DNA of 40,289 nucleotides, from assembly GCA_021154985.1 (NCBI GenBank), contig JAJNQE010000174.1, positions 1 to 40,289 of the forward strand, given 5' to 3'. This stretch comes from Hydrogenophaga sp. GTDB lineage: Bacteria; Pseudomonadota; Gammaproteobacteria; Burkholderiales; Burkholderiaceae_C. This document shows positions 6,550 to 16,149 of the stretch, one piece after another. The notes beneath the pieces are model-generated. The model had not been told where the DNA came from. It made no database searches and saw only the letters and a program-made list of their open reading frames with translations. Within the stretch, counting starts at the first letter, position 1, and every line of letters begins with the position of its first letter. Both the position numbers and the translations under genes were made by a program.

Positions 6550-7746
6550 ATGGAAACCTACCTGCTCGACTGGGCCAACCTGCTGCTGCGCTGGCTGCAC
6601 GTGATCGTGGCGATTGCCTGGATCGGCTCGTCCTTCTACTTCGTGTTTCTCGACAGCAGCCTCACACCACCCGAAGACGAACAGCTCAAAAAAGACGGTG
6701 TGAGCGGTGAGCTCTGGGCCGTGCACGGCGGCGGCTTCTACCACCCAGTGAAGTTTGCGGTGTCACCGCCCAAGCTGCCGCAGCACCTGCACTGGTTCTA
6801 TTGGGAGAGCTATTCGACCTGGCTCTCGGGCTTCGCGCTGTTCCTCGTTTCGTACCTTTGGAGCCCCAGCGTCTATCTGATCGATCCCAAGGTGTTCGTG
6901 TGGAGCCCGGGTGCTGCCATTGCCGGCGCGCTGGCTTTCCTGGTGGTGTTCTGGTTGTTGTATGACGCGATCTGCCGCACCCTGGGCCAGAGCAAAAACG
7001 GCGATGCCAAGGTGGGCGCGCTCGTGCTGGTGCTGGTGTGCGTGGCGGCCTGGCTGGCCACGCAGCTGTTTGCCGGACGCGCGGCCTTTTTGCTCATGGG
7101 CGCCATGATCGCCACCGCCATGAGCGCCAACGTGTTCTTCTGGATCATCCCGGGCCAGCGCACCGTGGTGGCTGACCTGAAGGCGGGCCGACCGGTGGAC
7201 CCGATCCACGGCAAACGCGGCAAGCAGCGCAGCGTGCACAACACCTACTTCACGCTGCCGGTGCTGTTTGCCATGCTGAGCAACCACTACAGCTTCACCT
7301 ACACGCACCCGCAGAACTGGTTGATCCTGATCGGCATGATGTTCGCGGGAGCGGCGATCCGCCAGTTTTTCGTCATGCGCCACGGCTTCAAGCTGGGTCG
7401 CAACGCGCACCCCTGGCCTTATGCCGCTGCCGGTGTCGTGGTGCTGATCGCACTCATCGTCTGGCTCAGGCCCGCGCCGGTGCAGGCCGTTGCAGTGCCC
7501 GATGTGGTGAGCTACGCGCAGCTCAAGCCGGTGATTGAACAACGCTGCGTGATGTGCCACGGCGAGGCGCTGCAGTCCAAGAACGTGCGGCTCGACTCGC
7601 CCGAGGCGCTCAAGCAGCACGCACAGACGGTGTACCAGCAGGTGGTGGTCACCAAGCTGATGCCCATGAACAACGCCACCGGTCTCACCGAAGAAGAGCG
7701 CGCCCTGTTTGCCCAGTGGTTCAAGGGGGGCGCGCCGGTGGACTGA
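6550..7746 (+). CDS. puuD: Membrane urate hydroxylase PuuD with cytochrome c domain
   Basis: A 398-residue integral membrane enzyme that oxidises urate to 5-hydroxyisourate, replacing the soluble uricase. About eight hydrophobic segments are visible (for example around residues 11-33, 91-106, 121-139, 155-173, 178-200, 233-245, 256-275, 290-306). The C-terminal tail after residue 318 is a small cytochrome c domain with the heme-binding CVMCH (333-337) and a probable Met ligand in KLMPMNN (371 or 373). This fusion is the hallmark of PuuD. Electrons presumably pass from the heme to the respiratory chain. Length is typical and the start has a TGAGGTG ribosome-binding site. A GntR operator copy lies upstream. 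Confidence 0.95.
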   Translation: METYLLDWANLLLRWLHVIVAIAWIGSSFYFVFLDSSLTPPEDEQLKKDGVSGELWAVHGGGFYHPVKFAVSPPKLPQHLHWFYWESYSTWLSGFALFLVSYLWSPSVYLIDPKVFVWSPGAAIAGALAFLVVFWLLYDAICRTLGQSKNGDAKVGALVLVLVCVAAWLATQLFAGRAAFLLMGAMIATAMSANVFFWIIPGQRTVVADLKAGRPVDPIHGKRGKQRSVHNTYFTLPVLFAMLSNHYSFTYTHPQNWLILIGMMFAGAAIRQFFVMRHGFKLGRNAHPWPYAAAGVVVLIALIVWLRPAPVQAVAVPDVVSYAQLKPVIEQRCVMCHGEALQSKNVRLDSPEALKQHAQTVYQQVVVTKLMPMNNATGLTEEERALFAQWFKGGAPVD

Positions 7747-7824
7747 GGCATGGGCGGTGTGCACCGGGGGAAATGGCATCTGCGGTAACCTCAACGCCGA
7801 CCTCACCAACCCACCGCACACACC

Positions 7825-8930
<1,106 letters not shown>

Positions 8931-8931
<1 letters not shown>

Positions 8932-9770
8932 TGGCCCTGGAGACGCTGAGCGAGCACCGCTGCTTTGGCGGTGTGCAGGGCTTTTACCGCCACGCATCCA
9001 CCGAGATCGCCCTGCCGATGAAGTTCGGCGTGTTCGTGCCACCGCAGGCCGCCAACGGCCCGGTGCCGGTGCTGTTCTTCTTGGCGGGTTTGACCTGCAC
9101 CGAGGAGACCTTTGCCATCAAGGCCGGCGCCCAGCGCGTTGCGGCCGAGCTGGGTCTGATGATCGTCACACCCGACACCAGTCCGCGCGACACCGGCATC
9201 GAAGGCGCCAGCGCCGCCTGGGACTTTGGCCACGGCGCAGGTTTTTACCTGGACGCGACCGAAGCGCCCTGGTCAAAGCACTTCCGCATGGAAAGCTGGA
9301 TCACCCAGGAGCTGCGTTCGCTCGTGCTGTCGCAGTTTCCGGCGCGTGGCGACCGCGTGGGCCTGTTCGGCCATTCCATGGGCGGCCATGGGGCACTCAC
9401 GCTGGCGCTGCGCCACCCGGAGCTGTACCAGAGCGTGTCGGCGTTCGCCCCCATCGCAGCGCCTACGCAATGCCCGTGGGGCGAGAAGGCGTTCACCGGT
9501 TACTTGGGCGCAGACCGCTCCAACTGGGCAGCACACGATGCGACCGCACTGATCAAGGCGGGCAGCAAACTCCCTGCGCTGCTCATCGACCAAGGACTGG
9601 CCGACAATTTTCTCGCGGCGCAATTGCACCCTCACCTGTTCGAAGCCGCCTGCGAGCAGGCCGGCCAGCCGCTCATGCTGCGCCGGCATGCAGGGTACGA
9701 CCACGGCTACTACTTCATCGCCAGCTTCATTGAAGACCACCTGCGCCACCATGCGCAGGCGCTGAGGTGA
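8931..9770 (+). CDS. frmB: S-formylglutathione hydrolase
   Basis: A 279-residue alpha/beta hydrolase (esterase D family) that releases formate and glutathione from S-formylglutathione, completing the FrmA pathway in the cytoplasm. The nucleophile is S149 in GHSMGG; the remaining triad is D225 (GLADNFL) and H258 (GYDHGYYF). The oxyanion-loop region FLAGLTCTEETF is also typical. I set the start at ATG 8931, overlapping the frmA stop, because the homologous domain begins there; the in-frame extension to 8745 lies inside frmA. It is followed by a terminator shared with the convergent PEP-CTERM gene. Confidence 0.95.
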
Positions 9771-9778
9771 TCTAAACG

Positions 9779-9802
9779 AAAAAAGCCACCGCAAGCGGTG
9801 GC
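9779..9802 (-). terminator. Rho-independent terminator of the PEP-CTERM gene
   Basis: On the minus strand the GCCACCGC / GCGGTGGC 8-bp stem is followed directly by six T residues (A-run 9779-9784 on the plus strand). It lies 32 bp after the PEP-CTERM stop and 8 bp after the frmB stop. The T-run serves only the minus strand; in the other direction the stem may still limit frmAB read-through. Confidence 0.85.
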
Positions 9803-9833
9803 CTCTATGTTGTGAACCCGTCTCGCGAGATTC

Positions 9834-10403
9834 TCAAGCCTTCTTGATGCGCCGCACCGCGCCTACGCCCAGCAATCCGATGCCCAGCAGGGTCAGCGAG
9901 ATGGGTTCCGGGACCTGTGTCGTAGGACGGCCGGTGTCGTAGAACGTGAGGTGGGAAAGACCATATCGCTTGATGCCTTTTCCGTTTCCGTTCTCGTTGA
10001 TCGGGGTGAACCAGTCGCCGCTGTTCGCATCTCCATCGTTGCTGAACAAATTGAAAAAGTTACCTCCCTTCGCGACATAGAAGGTGATCAAAGGGTCACC
10101 TGCGCCTGGGGTGTAGTTCCATGTGCCTGTGGATCCAAAGCCGAAGGACCATTCCTCGCCAGTGATGCTGGGGAAGTACTCCTTGTTGATCGTCCAGATT
10201 CCACCGGTTCCCTGCTCGTTAACGTCGAACTTTGCAATGACTGGAGAGCCGTTGTAACTGCATTCGCTGAAGCCTTGTCCGAATACACCGGAACAGTCAT
10301 TCCCGTCAAACGTACCGACAAGACTGGCATGAGCCGTGGTTGTTGCTGCGGCGCAGAGCGCCGCTGCCGTGATTGCAGTTTTGATGATGGTGAAGAACTT
10401 CAT
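9834..10403 (-). CDS. PEP-CTERM sorting-domain secreted protein
   Basis: 189 residues from ATG 10403, preceded by a GAAAGG ribosome-binding site. A signal peptide (about 1-27, ending AHA) is followed by a soluble domain rich in Gly, Asn and aromatics with a Cys pair (C37, C48). The C-terminus has the complete PEP-CTERM tripartite signal: VPEP (164-167), hydrophobic helix (168-183) and a basic RRIKK tail. Such proteins are recognised by exosortase (EpsH/XrtA family) at the inner membrane and exported to the surface or matrix. No exosortase or polysaccharide cluster lies next to it. Base composition is noticeably more AT-rich than its neighbours. The central domain is not one I recognise. A sigma-54 promoter lies upstream. 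Confidence 0.93.
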   Translation of the reverse strand: MKFFTIIKTAITAAALCAAATTTAHASLVGTFDGNDCSGVFGQGFSECSYNGSPVIAKFDVNEQGTGGIWTINKEYFPSITGEEWSFGFGSTGTWNYTPGAGDPLITFYVAKGGNFFNLFSNDGDANSGDWFTPINENGNGKGIKRYGLSHLTFYDTGRPTTQVPEPISLTLLGIGLLGVGAVRRIKKA

Positions 10404-10456
10404 GGCTGTTGGCCTTTCGGCGTTTTTCAGTAGACCAAAGAGATGCAGTTGCATTT

Positions 10457-10472
10457 AGCAGCTTCTGTGCCA
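10457..10472 (-). promoter_or_regulatory. Sigma-54 (-24/-12) promoter of the PEP-CTERM gene
   Basis: Read on the minus strand, TGGCACAGAAGCTGCT matches the RpoN consensus TGGCACG-N4-TTGCW at all but two specified positions, with the invariant GG and GC dinucleotides in exact 12-bp register. Predicted transcription starts near 10446, about 43 nt before the ATG. An imperfect inverted repeat (CCGATGTC 10532-10539 / GACATTCGG 10554-10562) lies 60-90 bp upstream, a plausible activator site. Confidence 0.75.
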
Positions 10473-10610
10473 CACGAAAAACTCATTTGTTTTCAAAAGG
10501 ATCCCCCGTCCACAACGCCAACCTCATTGATCCGATGTCAAAAAAGTCGACAGGACATTCGGCGAGTGGTGACCAAGTCGATAATTTGAGCGAATCCCAT
10601 ATCACTACCC

Positions 10611-11270
10611 ATGTTCCCCCGCCACTACGACCTCATCGCCTTCGACTGGGATGGCACCCTGTTCGACTCCACCGCGCTGATTGCCCGCAGCATCCAGTTG
10701 GCTGTTGCCGACGTGGGTGGTACGCCACCCACCCACCAGGCCGCCAGCTATGTGATCGGCATGGGCCTCATGCAGGCGCTGGCCCATGCGGCGCCCGATG
10801 TGCCGCCCGAAAAATACCCTCAGTTGGGAGATCGGTACCGCCATCACTACACGGCACGGCAACATGATCTGAGTTTGTTCGAGGGCGTGCTGCCTTTGCT
10901 CAACGACCTCAAAGAACGTCAGCACCTGTTGACCGTGGCCACCGGCAAGAGCCGGCGGGGGCTGAACGAGGTGCTGCGCACGGTGGAGCTGGTCGGTCTG
11001 TTCGACGGCTCCCGCACCGCGGACGAGACCGCCGGCAAGCCCCACCCGCTGATGCTCCACGAGCTGATGAGCGAGTTTGGTGTGGCGCCCGAGCGTACGC
11101 TGATGATTGGCGACACCACACACGACCTGCAGATGGCGTTGAACGCGGGCTGCGCGAGCGTGGGGGTGAGTTACGGCGCGCACGAGCCCGACGCGTTTCA
11201 CGAACTCAAGCCCTTGTTTGTGGCGCATTCCGTGCGCGAACTGCACGACTGGCTGAACCAAAACGCCTGA
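10611..11270 (+). CDS. HAD-IA hydrolase, phosphoglycolate phosphatase-like
   Basis: A 219-residue haloacid dehalogenase-superfamily phosphatase. Motif I is FDWDGTLFDS (nucleophile D12, acid/base D14), motif II lies around TVATGKS, motif III is the lysine in ETAGKPHP, and motif IV is MIGDTTHD. The helical cap between motifs I and II puts it in subclass IA with Gph/PGP-like phosphatases. Substrate cannot be read from sequence. It is followed 10 bp later by a Rieske protein and then an S49 peptidase, probably cotranscribed; I recall this HAD-Rieske-SppA order from Burkholderiales genomes, often near rluC/rne, though rluC is not in the window. Confidence 0.9.
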   Translation: MFPRHYDLIAFDWDGTLFDSTALIARSIQLAVADVGGTPPTHQAASYVIGMGLMQALAHAAPDVPPEKYPQLGDRYRHHYTARQHDLSLFEGVLPLLNDLKERQHLLTVATGKSRRGLNEVLRTVELVGLFDGSRTADETAGKPHPLMLHELMSEFGVAPERTLMIGDTTHDLQMALNAGCASVGVSYGAHEPDAFHELKPLFVAHSVRELHDWLNQNA

Positions 11271-11280
11271 GGTTTCCACA

Positions 11281-11658
11281 ATGACGACCACCGACGATCC
11301 GATCCACCCGCTGTGCAACAGCCGCGATCTGGTCGACGGGGGCAGGGCGGTTTCCTTTGACGTGAACTACGCAGGGCAGACCTGCCGTGCGTTCGCGGTG
11401 CGTTTTCAGGGTCAGGCCCATGCCTACCTGAATCGCTGCTCGCACGTGGCGATGGAGCTCGACTGGCAGCCAGACCGTTTTTTCGATGACACCGGCCGCT
11501 GGCTGATGTGTGCCACGCACGGGGCGGTGTACGAGCCGGCCACCGGTGAGTGCCGGGGTGGGCCGTGTCGTGGCGGCCTGTTCAAGATCGAACTGCTGGA
11601 GCTCGATGGGGTGATTCACTGGCGATCACAATACCACCTCAAACCTGTTGAATTCTGA
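11281..11658 (+). CDS. Small Rieske [2Fe-2S] protein
   Basis: A 125-residue single-domain Rieske protein. The cluster ligands are C53-x-H55 (RCSHVA) and C77-x2-H80 (MCATHGAVY), followed by the usual Gly/Pro-rich segment (ATGECRGGPCRGG). There is no signal peptide or membrane anchor, so it is a soluble cytoplasmic ferredoxin-like protein rather than a bc1 subunit. The partner oxygenase or reductase is not encoded nearby. It lies between the HAD phosphatase and the S49 peptidase with short gaps, suggesting one transcript. Its biological role is unknown to me. Confidence 0.9.
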   Translation: MTTTDDPIHPLCNSRDLVDGGRAVSFDVNYAGQTCRAFAVRFQGQAHAYLNRCSHVAMELDWQPDRFFDDTGRWLMCATHGAVYEPATGECRGGPCRGGLFKIELLELDGVIHWRSQYHLKPVEF

Positions 11659-11671
11659 GAAAACACCCACC

Positions 11672-12655
11672 ATGAACGACGACAACCTGGGCTCGACGAG
11701 CTCTGCCGGCAGCGACCGCCACAACGGCGTGGCCTGGGAGCGCGCCACGCTCGAGAAGCTGGTGTTCGCCACCATCCGCGAACAGCAGGCGCAGCGCCGC
11801 TGGAAGATGTTCACCCGCTTCATGTGGCTGGCCCTTCTGGGTGCAATCGTCTGGTTTGTTTACACGAGCGCCAATGTGACGTCGGCGACCAGCACGCCGC
11901 ACACGGCGGTGGTGGAGATCAAGGGTGAGATCGCGTCGGGCGCAGAGGCCAGCGCGGAGAACGTGGTTGCCGCGCTGCGCTCGGCCTTTGACGATGCGGG
12001 CGCCCAGGCGGTGGTGCTGCTGATCAATTCACCCGGCGGCAGCCCGGTGCAGGCCGGCATCATCAACGACGAGATCACGCGCCTCAAGGGCCTGCACGAC
12101 AAGAAGGTCTACGCGGTGGTGGAAGAAACCTGTGCGTCGGCGGCCTACTACATCGCGGCCGCAGCTGACGACATCTACGTGGACAAGGCCAGCCTGGTGG
12201 GCAGCATCGGTGTGCTCATGGATGGTTTTGGCTTCACCGGCCTCATGGAAAAGCTCGGTATCGAGCGCCGCTTGATGACCGCGGGTGCCAACAAGGGCCT
12301 GCTCGATCCGTTCAGCCCGCAAGACGAATCACAGCGCCAGTTCATGCAGAACCTGCTGGCCGAGATCCACACGCAGTTCATCGACGTGGTGAAAAAGGGC
12401 CGTGGCGACCGCCTGAAGGAAACACCCGAGACCTTCAGCGGCCTGGTGTGGAACGGCCAGCAAGCCGTGGCGCTGGGCCTGGCCGATGGCCTGGGCAACC
12501 TCGACTACGTGGCGCGGGAGATCGTCAAGGCCGAAGAGCTGGTGGACTACACGCGCCGCGAAAACGTGGGCCTGCGCTTGGCCAAACGTTTCGGTGCGAG
12601 CGTGGGCGAGGGCATCTTCCTGGCCGCCCGCTCCGCTGGCGTTCAGCTGCGATAA
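11672..12655 (+). CDS. S49-family membrane serine protease (SppA-like)
   Basis: 327 residues from ATG 11672; an in-frame TTG at 11648 overlapping the Rieske stop is less likely. The N-terminus is cytoplasmic (1-50), with one membrane helix (about 50-69) and a periplasmic S49 protease domain. The Ser-Lys dyad is likely S156 (TCASAAYY) and K208 (GANKGLLDPF), 52 residues apart as in single-domain SppA enzymes; INSPGGSP (119-126) is the oxyanion motif. The family degrades cleaved signal peptides and membrane protein fragments. Length fits the short, one-domain form. Its 3' end overlaps that of the convergent galE by 13 bp. Confidence 0.92.
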   Translation: MNDDNLGSTSSAGSDRHNGVAWERATLEKLVFATIREQQAQRRWKMFTRFMWLALLGAIVWFVYTSANVTSATSTPHTAVVEIKGEIASGAEASAENVVAALRSAFDDAGAQAVVLLINSPGGSPVQAGIINDEITRLKGLHDKKVYAVVEETCASAAYYIAAAADDIYVDKASLVGSIGVLMDGFGFTGLMEKLGIERRLMTAGANKGLLDPFSPQDESQRQFMQNLLAEIHTQFIDVVKKGRGDRLKETPETFSGLVWNGQQAVALGLADGLGNLDYVAREIVKAEELVDYTRRENVGLRLAKRFGASVGEGIFLAARSAGVQLR

Positions 12656-13674
12656 CCGTCGGGGTTGGCGCTCTGCCAGCGCCACGCATCGGCACACATG
12701 TCGTCCAGCGTGTGCAGGGCTTGCCAGCCCAGCAACCGCAAGGCCAGCGCCGGGTCGGCCCAGCACTGCGCCACATCGCCCGCACGGCGCGGCGCCACGC
12801 GGTAGGGCACGGGTTTTCCGCTGGCGGCCTCGAAGGCCTTCACCACGTCGAGCACACTGTGGCCTCGGCCTGTGCCCAGGTTCACGGTGAAACTGTCGCC
12901 CCGACCCAGCAGCGCCTGGATGGCGGCCACGTGGCCGGCGGCCAGGTCCTGCACATGGATGTAGTCGCGCACGCCGGTGCCGTCGGGCGTGGGGTAGTCG
13001 TTGCCGTACACATTGAGATGCTCACGCTGGCCCACGGCCACCTGCGCCACGTACGGCATGAGGTTGTTGGGAATGCCGGCCGGGTCTTCGCCGATGAGTC
13101 CGCTGGGGTGGGCGCCGACCGGGTTGAAGTACCGCAACACACCCACGCGCCACGCCGGGCTGGCGGCGCGCAGGGCCGAGAGCATGTCTTCGATCACCAG
13201 CTTGCTGTGGCCGTAGGGGTTGGTGTGGCTGCGCGGAAAGTTCTCGGTGATGGGCACGGAGGCCGGGTCGCCGTAGACCGTGGCGCTGCTGGAAAACACG
13301 AGGGTGGGCGCGTTGCCCGGTGTTTCTGCGTGCACGGCCTGCATGGCGCGCAGCAGGCTCACCGCGCCGCCGATGTTGTTGTGGAAGTATTTGAGCGGCA
13401 GTGCCACGCTCTCGCCCACCGCCTTGTCGCCTGCAAAGTGCACCACGCCCGCCGGCTGGTGGCGGCGCAACACGTCCTCCACCCACGGCGTGTCGAGCAC
13501 GTCGCCGCGCTCCAGCGTGATGGGCCGGCCTGTGATGGTGGCCACGCGTTCCATGACCACCGGGTGGCTGTTGGCGAAGTTGTCGAGCACGACCGGGTCG
13601 AACCCGGCGGCCACCAAGGCCACTGCGGTGTGGCTGCCGATGTAGCCGGCGCCGCCGGTGAGCAAAATCTTCAT
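12643..13674 (-). CDS. galE: UDP-glucose 4-epimerase
   Basis: 343 residues from ATG 13674; the open frame runs upstream to 13749 but that is the tail of manC. It is a short-chain dehydrogenase/epimerase with NAD-binding GGAGYIG (7-13), SSSATVYGDP for the catalytic Ser/Thr region, and the YGHSK active-site Tyr-Lys pair. It interconverts UDP-glucose and UDP-galactose for LPS and exopolysaccharide synthesis. It lies 10 bp downstream of manC on the same strand and next to the divergent galU, whose product UDP-glucose is its substrate, so the three genes supply sugar nucleotides. The tail overlaps sppA. Confidence 0.96.
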   Translation of the reverse strand: MKILLTGGAGYIGSHTAVALVAAGFDPVVLDNFANSHPVVMERVATITGRPITLERGDVLDTPWVEDVLRRHQPAGVVHFAGDKAVGESVALPLKYFHNNIGGAVSLLRAMQAVHAETPGNAPTLVFSSSATVYGDPASVPITENFPRSHTNPYGHSKLVIEDMLSALRAASPAWRVGVLRYFNPVGAHPSGLIGEDPAGIPNNLMPYVAQVAVGQREHLNVYGNDYPTPDGTGVRDYIHVQDLAAGHVAAIQALLGRGDSFTVNLGTGRGHSVLDVVKAFEAASGKPVPYRVAPRRAGDVAQCWADPALALRLLGWQALHTLDDMCADAWRWQSANPDGYRS

Positions 13675-13684
13675 GCGTGGGATC

Positions 13685-15121
13685 TCAGGGTTTCGCGGCG
13701 TCGGGCTGGCGGCCGTATTTGTCTTCGAGGCGGACGATGTCGTCTTCACCCAGGTAGCTGCCTGACTGCACTTCGATCATTTCCAGAGCCAGCTTGCCCG
13801 GGTTGTGCAGGCGGTGTACTTCGCCAATGGGAATGTAGGTGGACTGATTTTCGGACAGCAGATAGGTTTCTGCGCCGCGCGTGACCTCGGCCGTGCCCTT
13901 GACGACGATCCAGTGTTCGGCGCGGTGGTGGTGTTTCTGCAGGCTCAGGCTGGCGCCGGGTTTGACGCCGATGCGTTTGACCTGGAAACGCTCGCCCGTG
14001 TCCACGCTGTCGTACCAACCCCAGGGCCGCGCCACGCGGCGATGAAGCGCCGCCTCCGGCACCTGCAGGCGGGACAGGTGCGCCACCACGTCTTTCACCT
14101 GTTCTGCGTGGTCGCGCTGGGCCACCAGCAGGGCGTCGGGCGTGTCGATGATCAGCAGGTCTTTGGTGCCCAGGGCCACCACGGTGCGGCCCGGCGCGTG
14201 AATGAAGGTGTTGCTCGCGTGCAGGGTGTGGCCCTGCCCGGTGACGCGGTTGCCGTCGTCGTCGGCCGGGCTGAGGTCGGCCACGGCGTTCCAGCTGCCC
14301 ACGTCGCTCCACTGGCCCTGAAACGGCACCACCGCCACGTCGGCGTGGCGTTCCATCACGGCGTAGTCGATGCTCTGCGAGCGGCAGGCCATAAAGGGCG
14401 CGGCCTCGGGCCGCACAAAGTGGATCTGACCCACGGTGTCCTGCTTTGGCGTCGCCATCGCAAGGCGGCACGATTGCAGGATGTCGTCGGCGTGTTGCCC
14501 GAGCGCAGCGAGCAGCGTGCTGGCCCGTGTGAGAAAAATACCGGCGTTCCACAGCACGTTGCCTTGCAGCAGCAGGGCCTGTGCAGCGGCAGGCGCAGGT
14601 TTCTCGATGAAGCGAGCCACGCTGCGGCTGCCATCAGCGCGAGCATTGCCCTGTTCGATGTAGCCATAGGCCGTGCTCGGAAAGCTGGGCACCACGCCAA
14701 AGGTGACGATGGCACCGGCCTCGGCCGCAGGCACGCCCTGGCGAATGGTGTGAGCGAACGCCTCGACGTCCGGAATGTGGTGATCTGAAGGACAGAACAG
14801 CAGCAGGGGGTCTGCGTCTGCCGGGCTTGCCGCCAGCAGCGCAGCGAGGGCCATGGCCGCCGCCGTGTTGCGCGCTGCCGGCTCCAGCAAGACCTGACCC
14901 GCCGAGCCCTGCGACTCCATGGCGTCGGCCACCAGGAAACGGTGGTCTTCGGACGCCACGCACATGGGCGGGTGGCCACACCAGGCCAGGCGCGCCAGTG
15001 TGAGCTGCAACAGGCTCTGGTTGTCGACCAGGGGCACAAACTGCTTGGGAAAGCTCTGGCGGCTCAGGGGCCACAGGCGGGTGCCGGAGCCGCCGCAAAG
15101 GATGACGGGAGTGATGCTCAT
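13685..15121 (-). CDS. manC: Mannose-1-phosphate guanylyltransferase / mannose-6-phosphate isomerase
   Basis: 478 residues from ATG 15121. The N-terminal nucleotidyltransferase domain shows the pyrophosphorylase signature CGGSGTRLWPLSR followed by FPKQF; the C-terminal cupin (about 350-478) has the type II PMI motifs RPWGWYDS, GASLSLQKHHHRAEHWI and YIPIGEVHRLHNPG. This bifunctional family (ManC/CpsB/AlgA) converts mannose-6-P and mannose-1-P toward GDP-mannose. Length is typical. No phosphomannomutase gene is adjacent. It is transcribed ahead of galE and divergently from galU with a 139-bp gap. Confidence 0.95.
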   Translation of the reverse strand: MSITPVILCGGSGTRLWPLSRQSFPKQFVPLVDNQSLLQLTLARLAWCGHPPMCVASEDHRFLVADAMESQGSAGQVLLEPAARNTAAAMALAALLAASPADADPLLLFCPSDHHIPDVEAFAHTIRQGVPAAEAGAIVTFGVVPSFPSTAYGYIEQGNARADGSRSVARFIEKPAPAAAQALLLQGNVLWNAGIFLTRASTLLAALGQHADDILQSCRLAMATPKQDTVGQIHFVRPEAAPFMACRSQSIDYAVMERHADVAVVPFQGQWSDVGSWNAVADLSPADDDGNRVTGQGHTLHASNTFIHAPGRTVVALGTKDLLIIDTPDALLVAQRDHAEQVKDVVAHLSRLQVPEAALHRRVARPWGWYDSVDTGERFQVKRIGVKPGASLSLQKHHHRAEHWIVVKGTAEVTRGAETYLLSENQSTYIPIGEVHRLHNPGKLALEMIEVQSGSYLGEDDIVRLEDKYGRQPDAAKP

Positions 15122-15190
15122 GTTCTGCGGGTCGGGAGGGTGGACGAAGAGGCGCTGGGCCCGTCGGAGTGCCCGGGGCAGTGTAGCCTT

Positions 15191-15221
15191 TTGGACGCGT
15201 TTCACGCGGCGCCGTTACCAT
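15191..15221 (+). promoter_or_regulatory. Possible galU promoter
   Basis: In the manC-galU divergent gap, TTGGAC (15191-15196) and TACCAT (15216-15221) are 19 bp apart, a weak sigma-70-like pair about 40 bp before the galU ATG. Neither box is close to consensus, so this is tentative. Confidence 0.3.
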
Positions 15222-15260
15222 GCAAGGCCGCATTTCTGAAACAACACGCAGAGAGAGACC

Positions 15261-16145
15261 ATGACGATTCGCAAAGCCGTTTTCCCCGTGGGTGGCCTGG
15301 GCACCCGCTTCCTGCCGGCCACCAAGGCCATTCCCAAGGAAATGCTGCCGGTGGTCGACAAACCATTGATTCAATACGCGGTGGAAGAAGCCTATGCCGC
15401 CGGCATTCGCGAAATGATTTTTGTGACCGGGCGCCACAAGCGTGCCATTGAAGACCACTTCGACACCGCCTACGAACTGGAGATGGAGCTTGAAGCGGCT
15501 GGCAAATCGGCCTTGCTCGAACTGGTGCATTCCATCAAGCCCGACGACATGGACTGCGTGTACGTGCGCCAACCGCGCGCGCTCGGCTTGGGGCACGCGG
15601 TGCTGTGCGCCGAGCGATTGGTGGGGGACGAGCCCTTTGCCGTGTTGCTGGCCGACGACCTGATGATGGGCACACGCCAGGCCCAGGGCGGCCCCACCGT
15701 GCTGCAGCAAATGGTGCAAGCCTACGAGTCGAGCCCTGGCACGGTGCTGGCGGTGCAGGACGTGCCGCGCGCCGAGACCCGGCGTTACGGCGTGGTGGAT
15801 GTGCACGGTGTGAGCGCCGCGCTGGCAGAGGTTTTTGCCATGGTCGAGAAGCCTGCGCCCGATGTGGCGCCCTCCACCCTGGCGGTGGCGGGGCGTTACG
15901 TGCTCACGCCGGCGGTGTTCGAGAGCATCCGCCGCCAGCCGCGCGGTGCCGGCGGCGAGATCCAGCTCACCGACGGCATTGCCGCTCTGATCGGAGTCGA
16001 GAAGGTGCAGGCCTTCCGCTATGACGGCAAGCGCTACGACTGCGGCAGCAAAGAAGGTTTTCTGGAGGCCACGATCGACCTGGCGCTGGCCAACGCAGAA
16101 CTGGGTCCTTCAGTGAGGGCTCACCTCCAGCGCGTGATGGGCTGA
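15261..16145 (+). CDS. galU: UTP-glucose-1-phosphate uridylyltransferase
   Basis: A 294-residue bacterial UDP-glucose pyrophosphorylase. It carries GGLGTRFLPATK with KEMLPVVDKP close to the N-terminus, the nucleotide and sugar-phosphate binding signature of GalU, and LLADDLMM for the Mg-binding aspartate. It makes UDP-glucose from UTP and glucose-1-P. A purine-rich GAGAGAGA stretch before ATG 15261 serves as ribosome-binding site. Its end lies 4 bp from the convergent RsmI-like gene, with no terminator hairpin visible, so antisense read-through is likely. Confidence 0.96.
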   Translation: MTIRKAVFPVGGLGTRFLPATKAIPKEMLPVVDKPLIQYAVEEAYAAGIREMIFVTGRHKRAIEDHFDTAYELEMELEAAGKSALLELVHSIKPDDMDCVYVRQPRALGLGHAVLCAERLVGDEPFAVLLADDLMMGTRQAQGGPTVLQQMVQAYESSPGTVLAVQDVPRAETRRYGVVDVHGVSAALAEVFAMVEKPAPDVAPSTLAVAGRYVLTPAVFESIRRQPRGAGGEIQLTDGIAALIGVEKVQAFRYDGKRYDCGSKEGFLEATIDLALANAELGPSVRAHLQRVMG

Positions 16146-16149
16146 AGGC

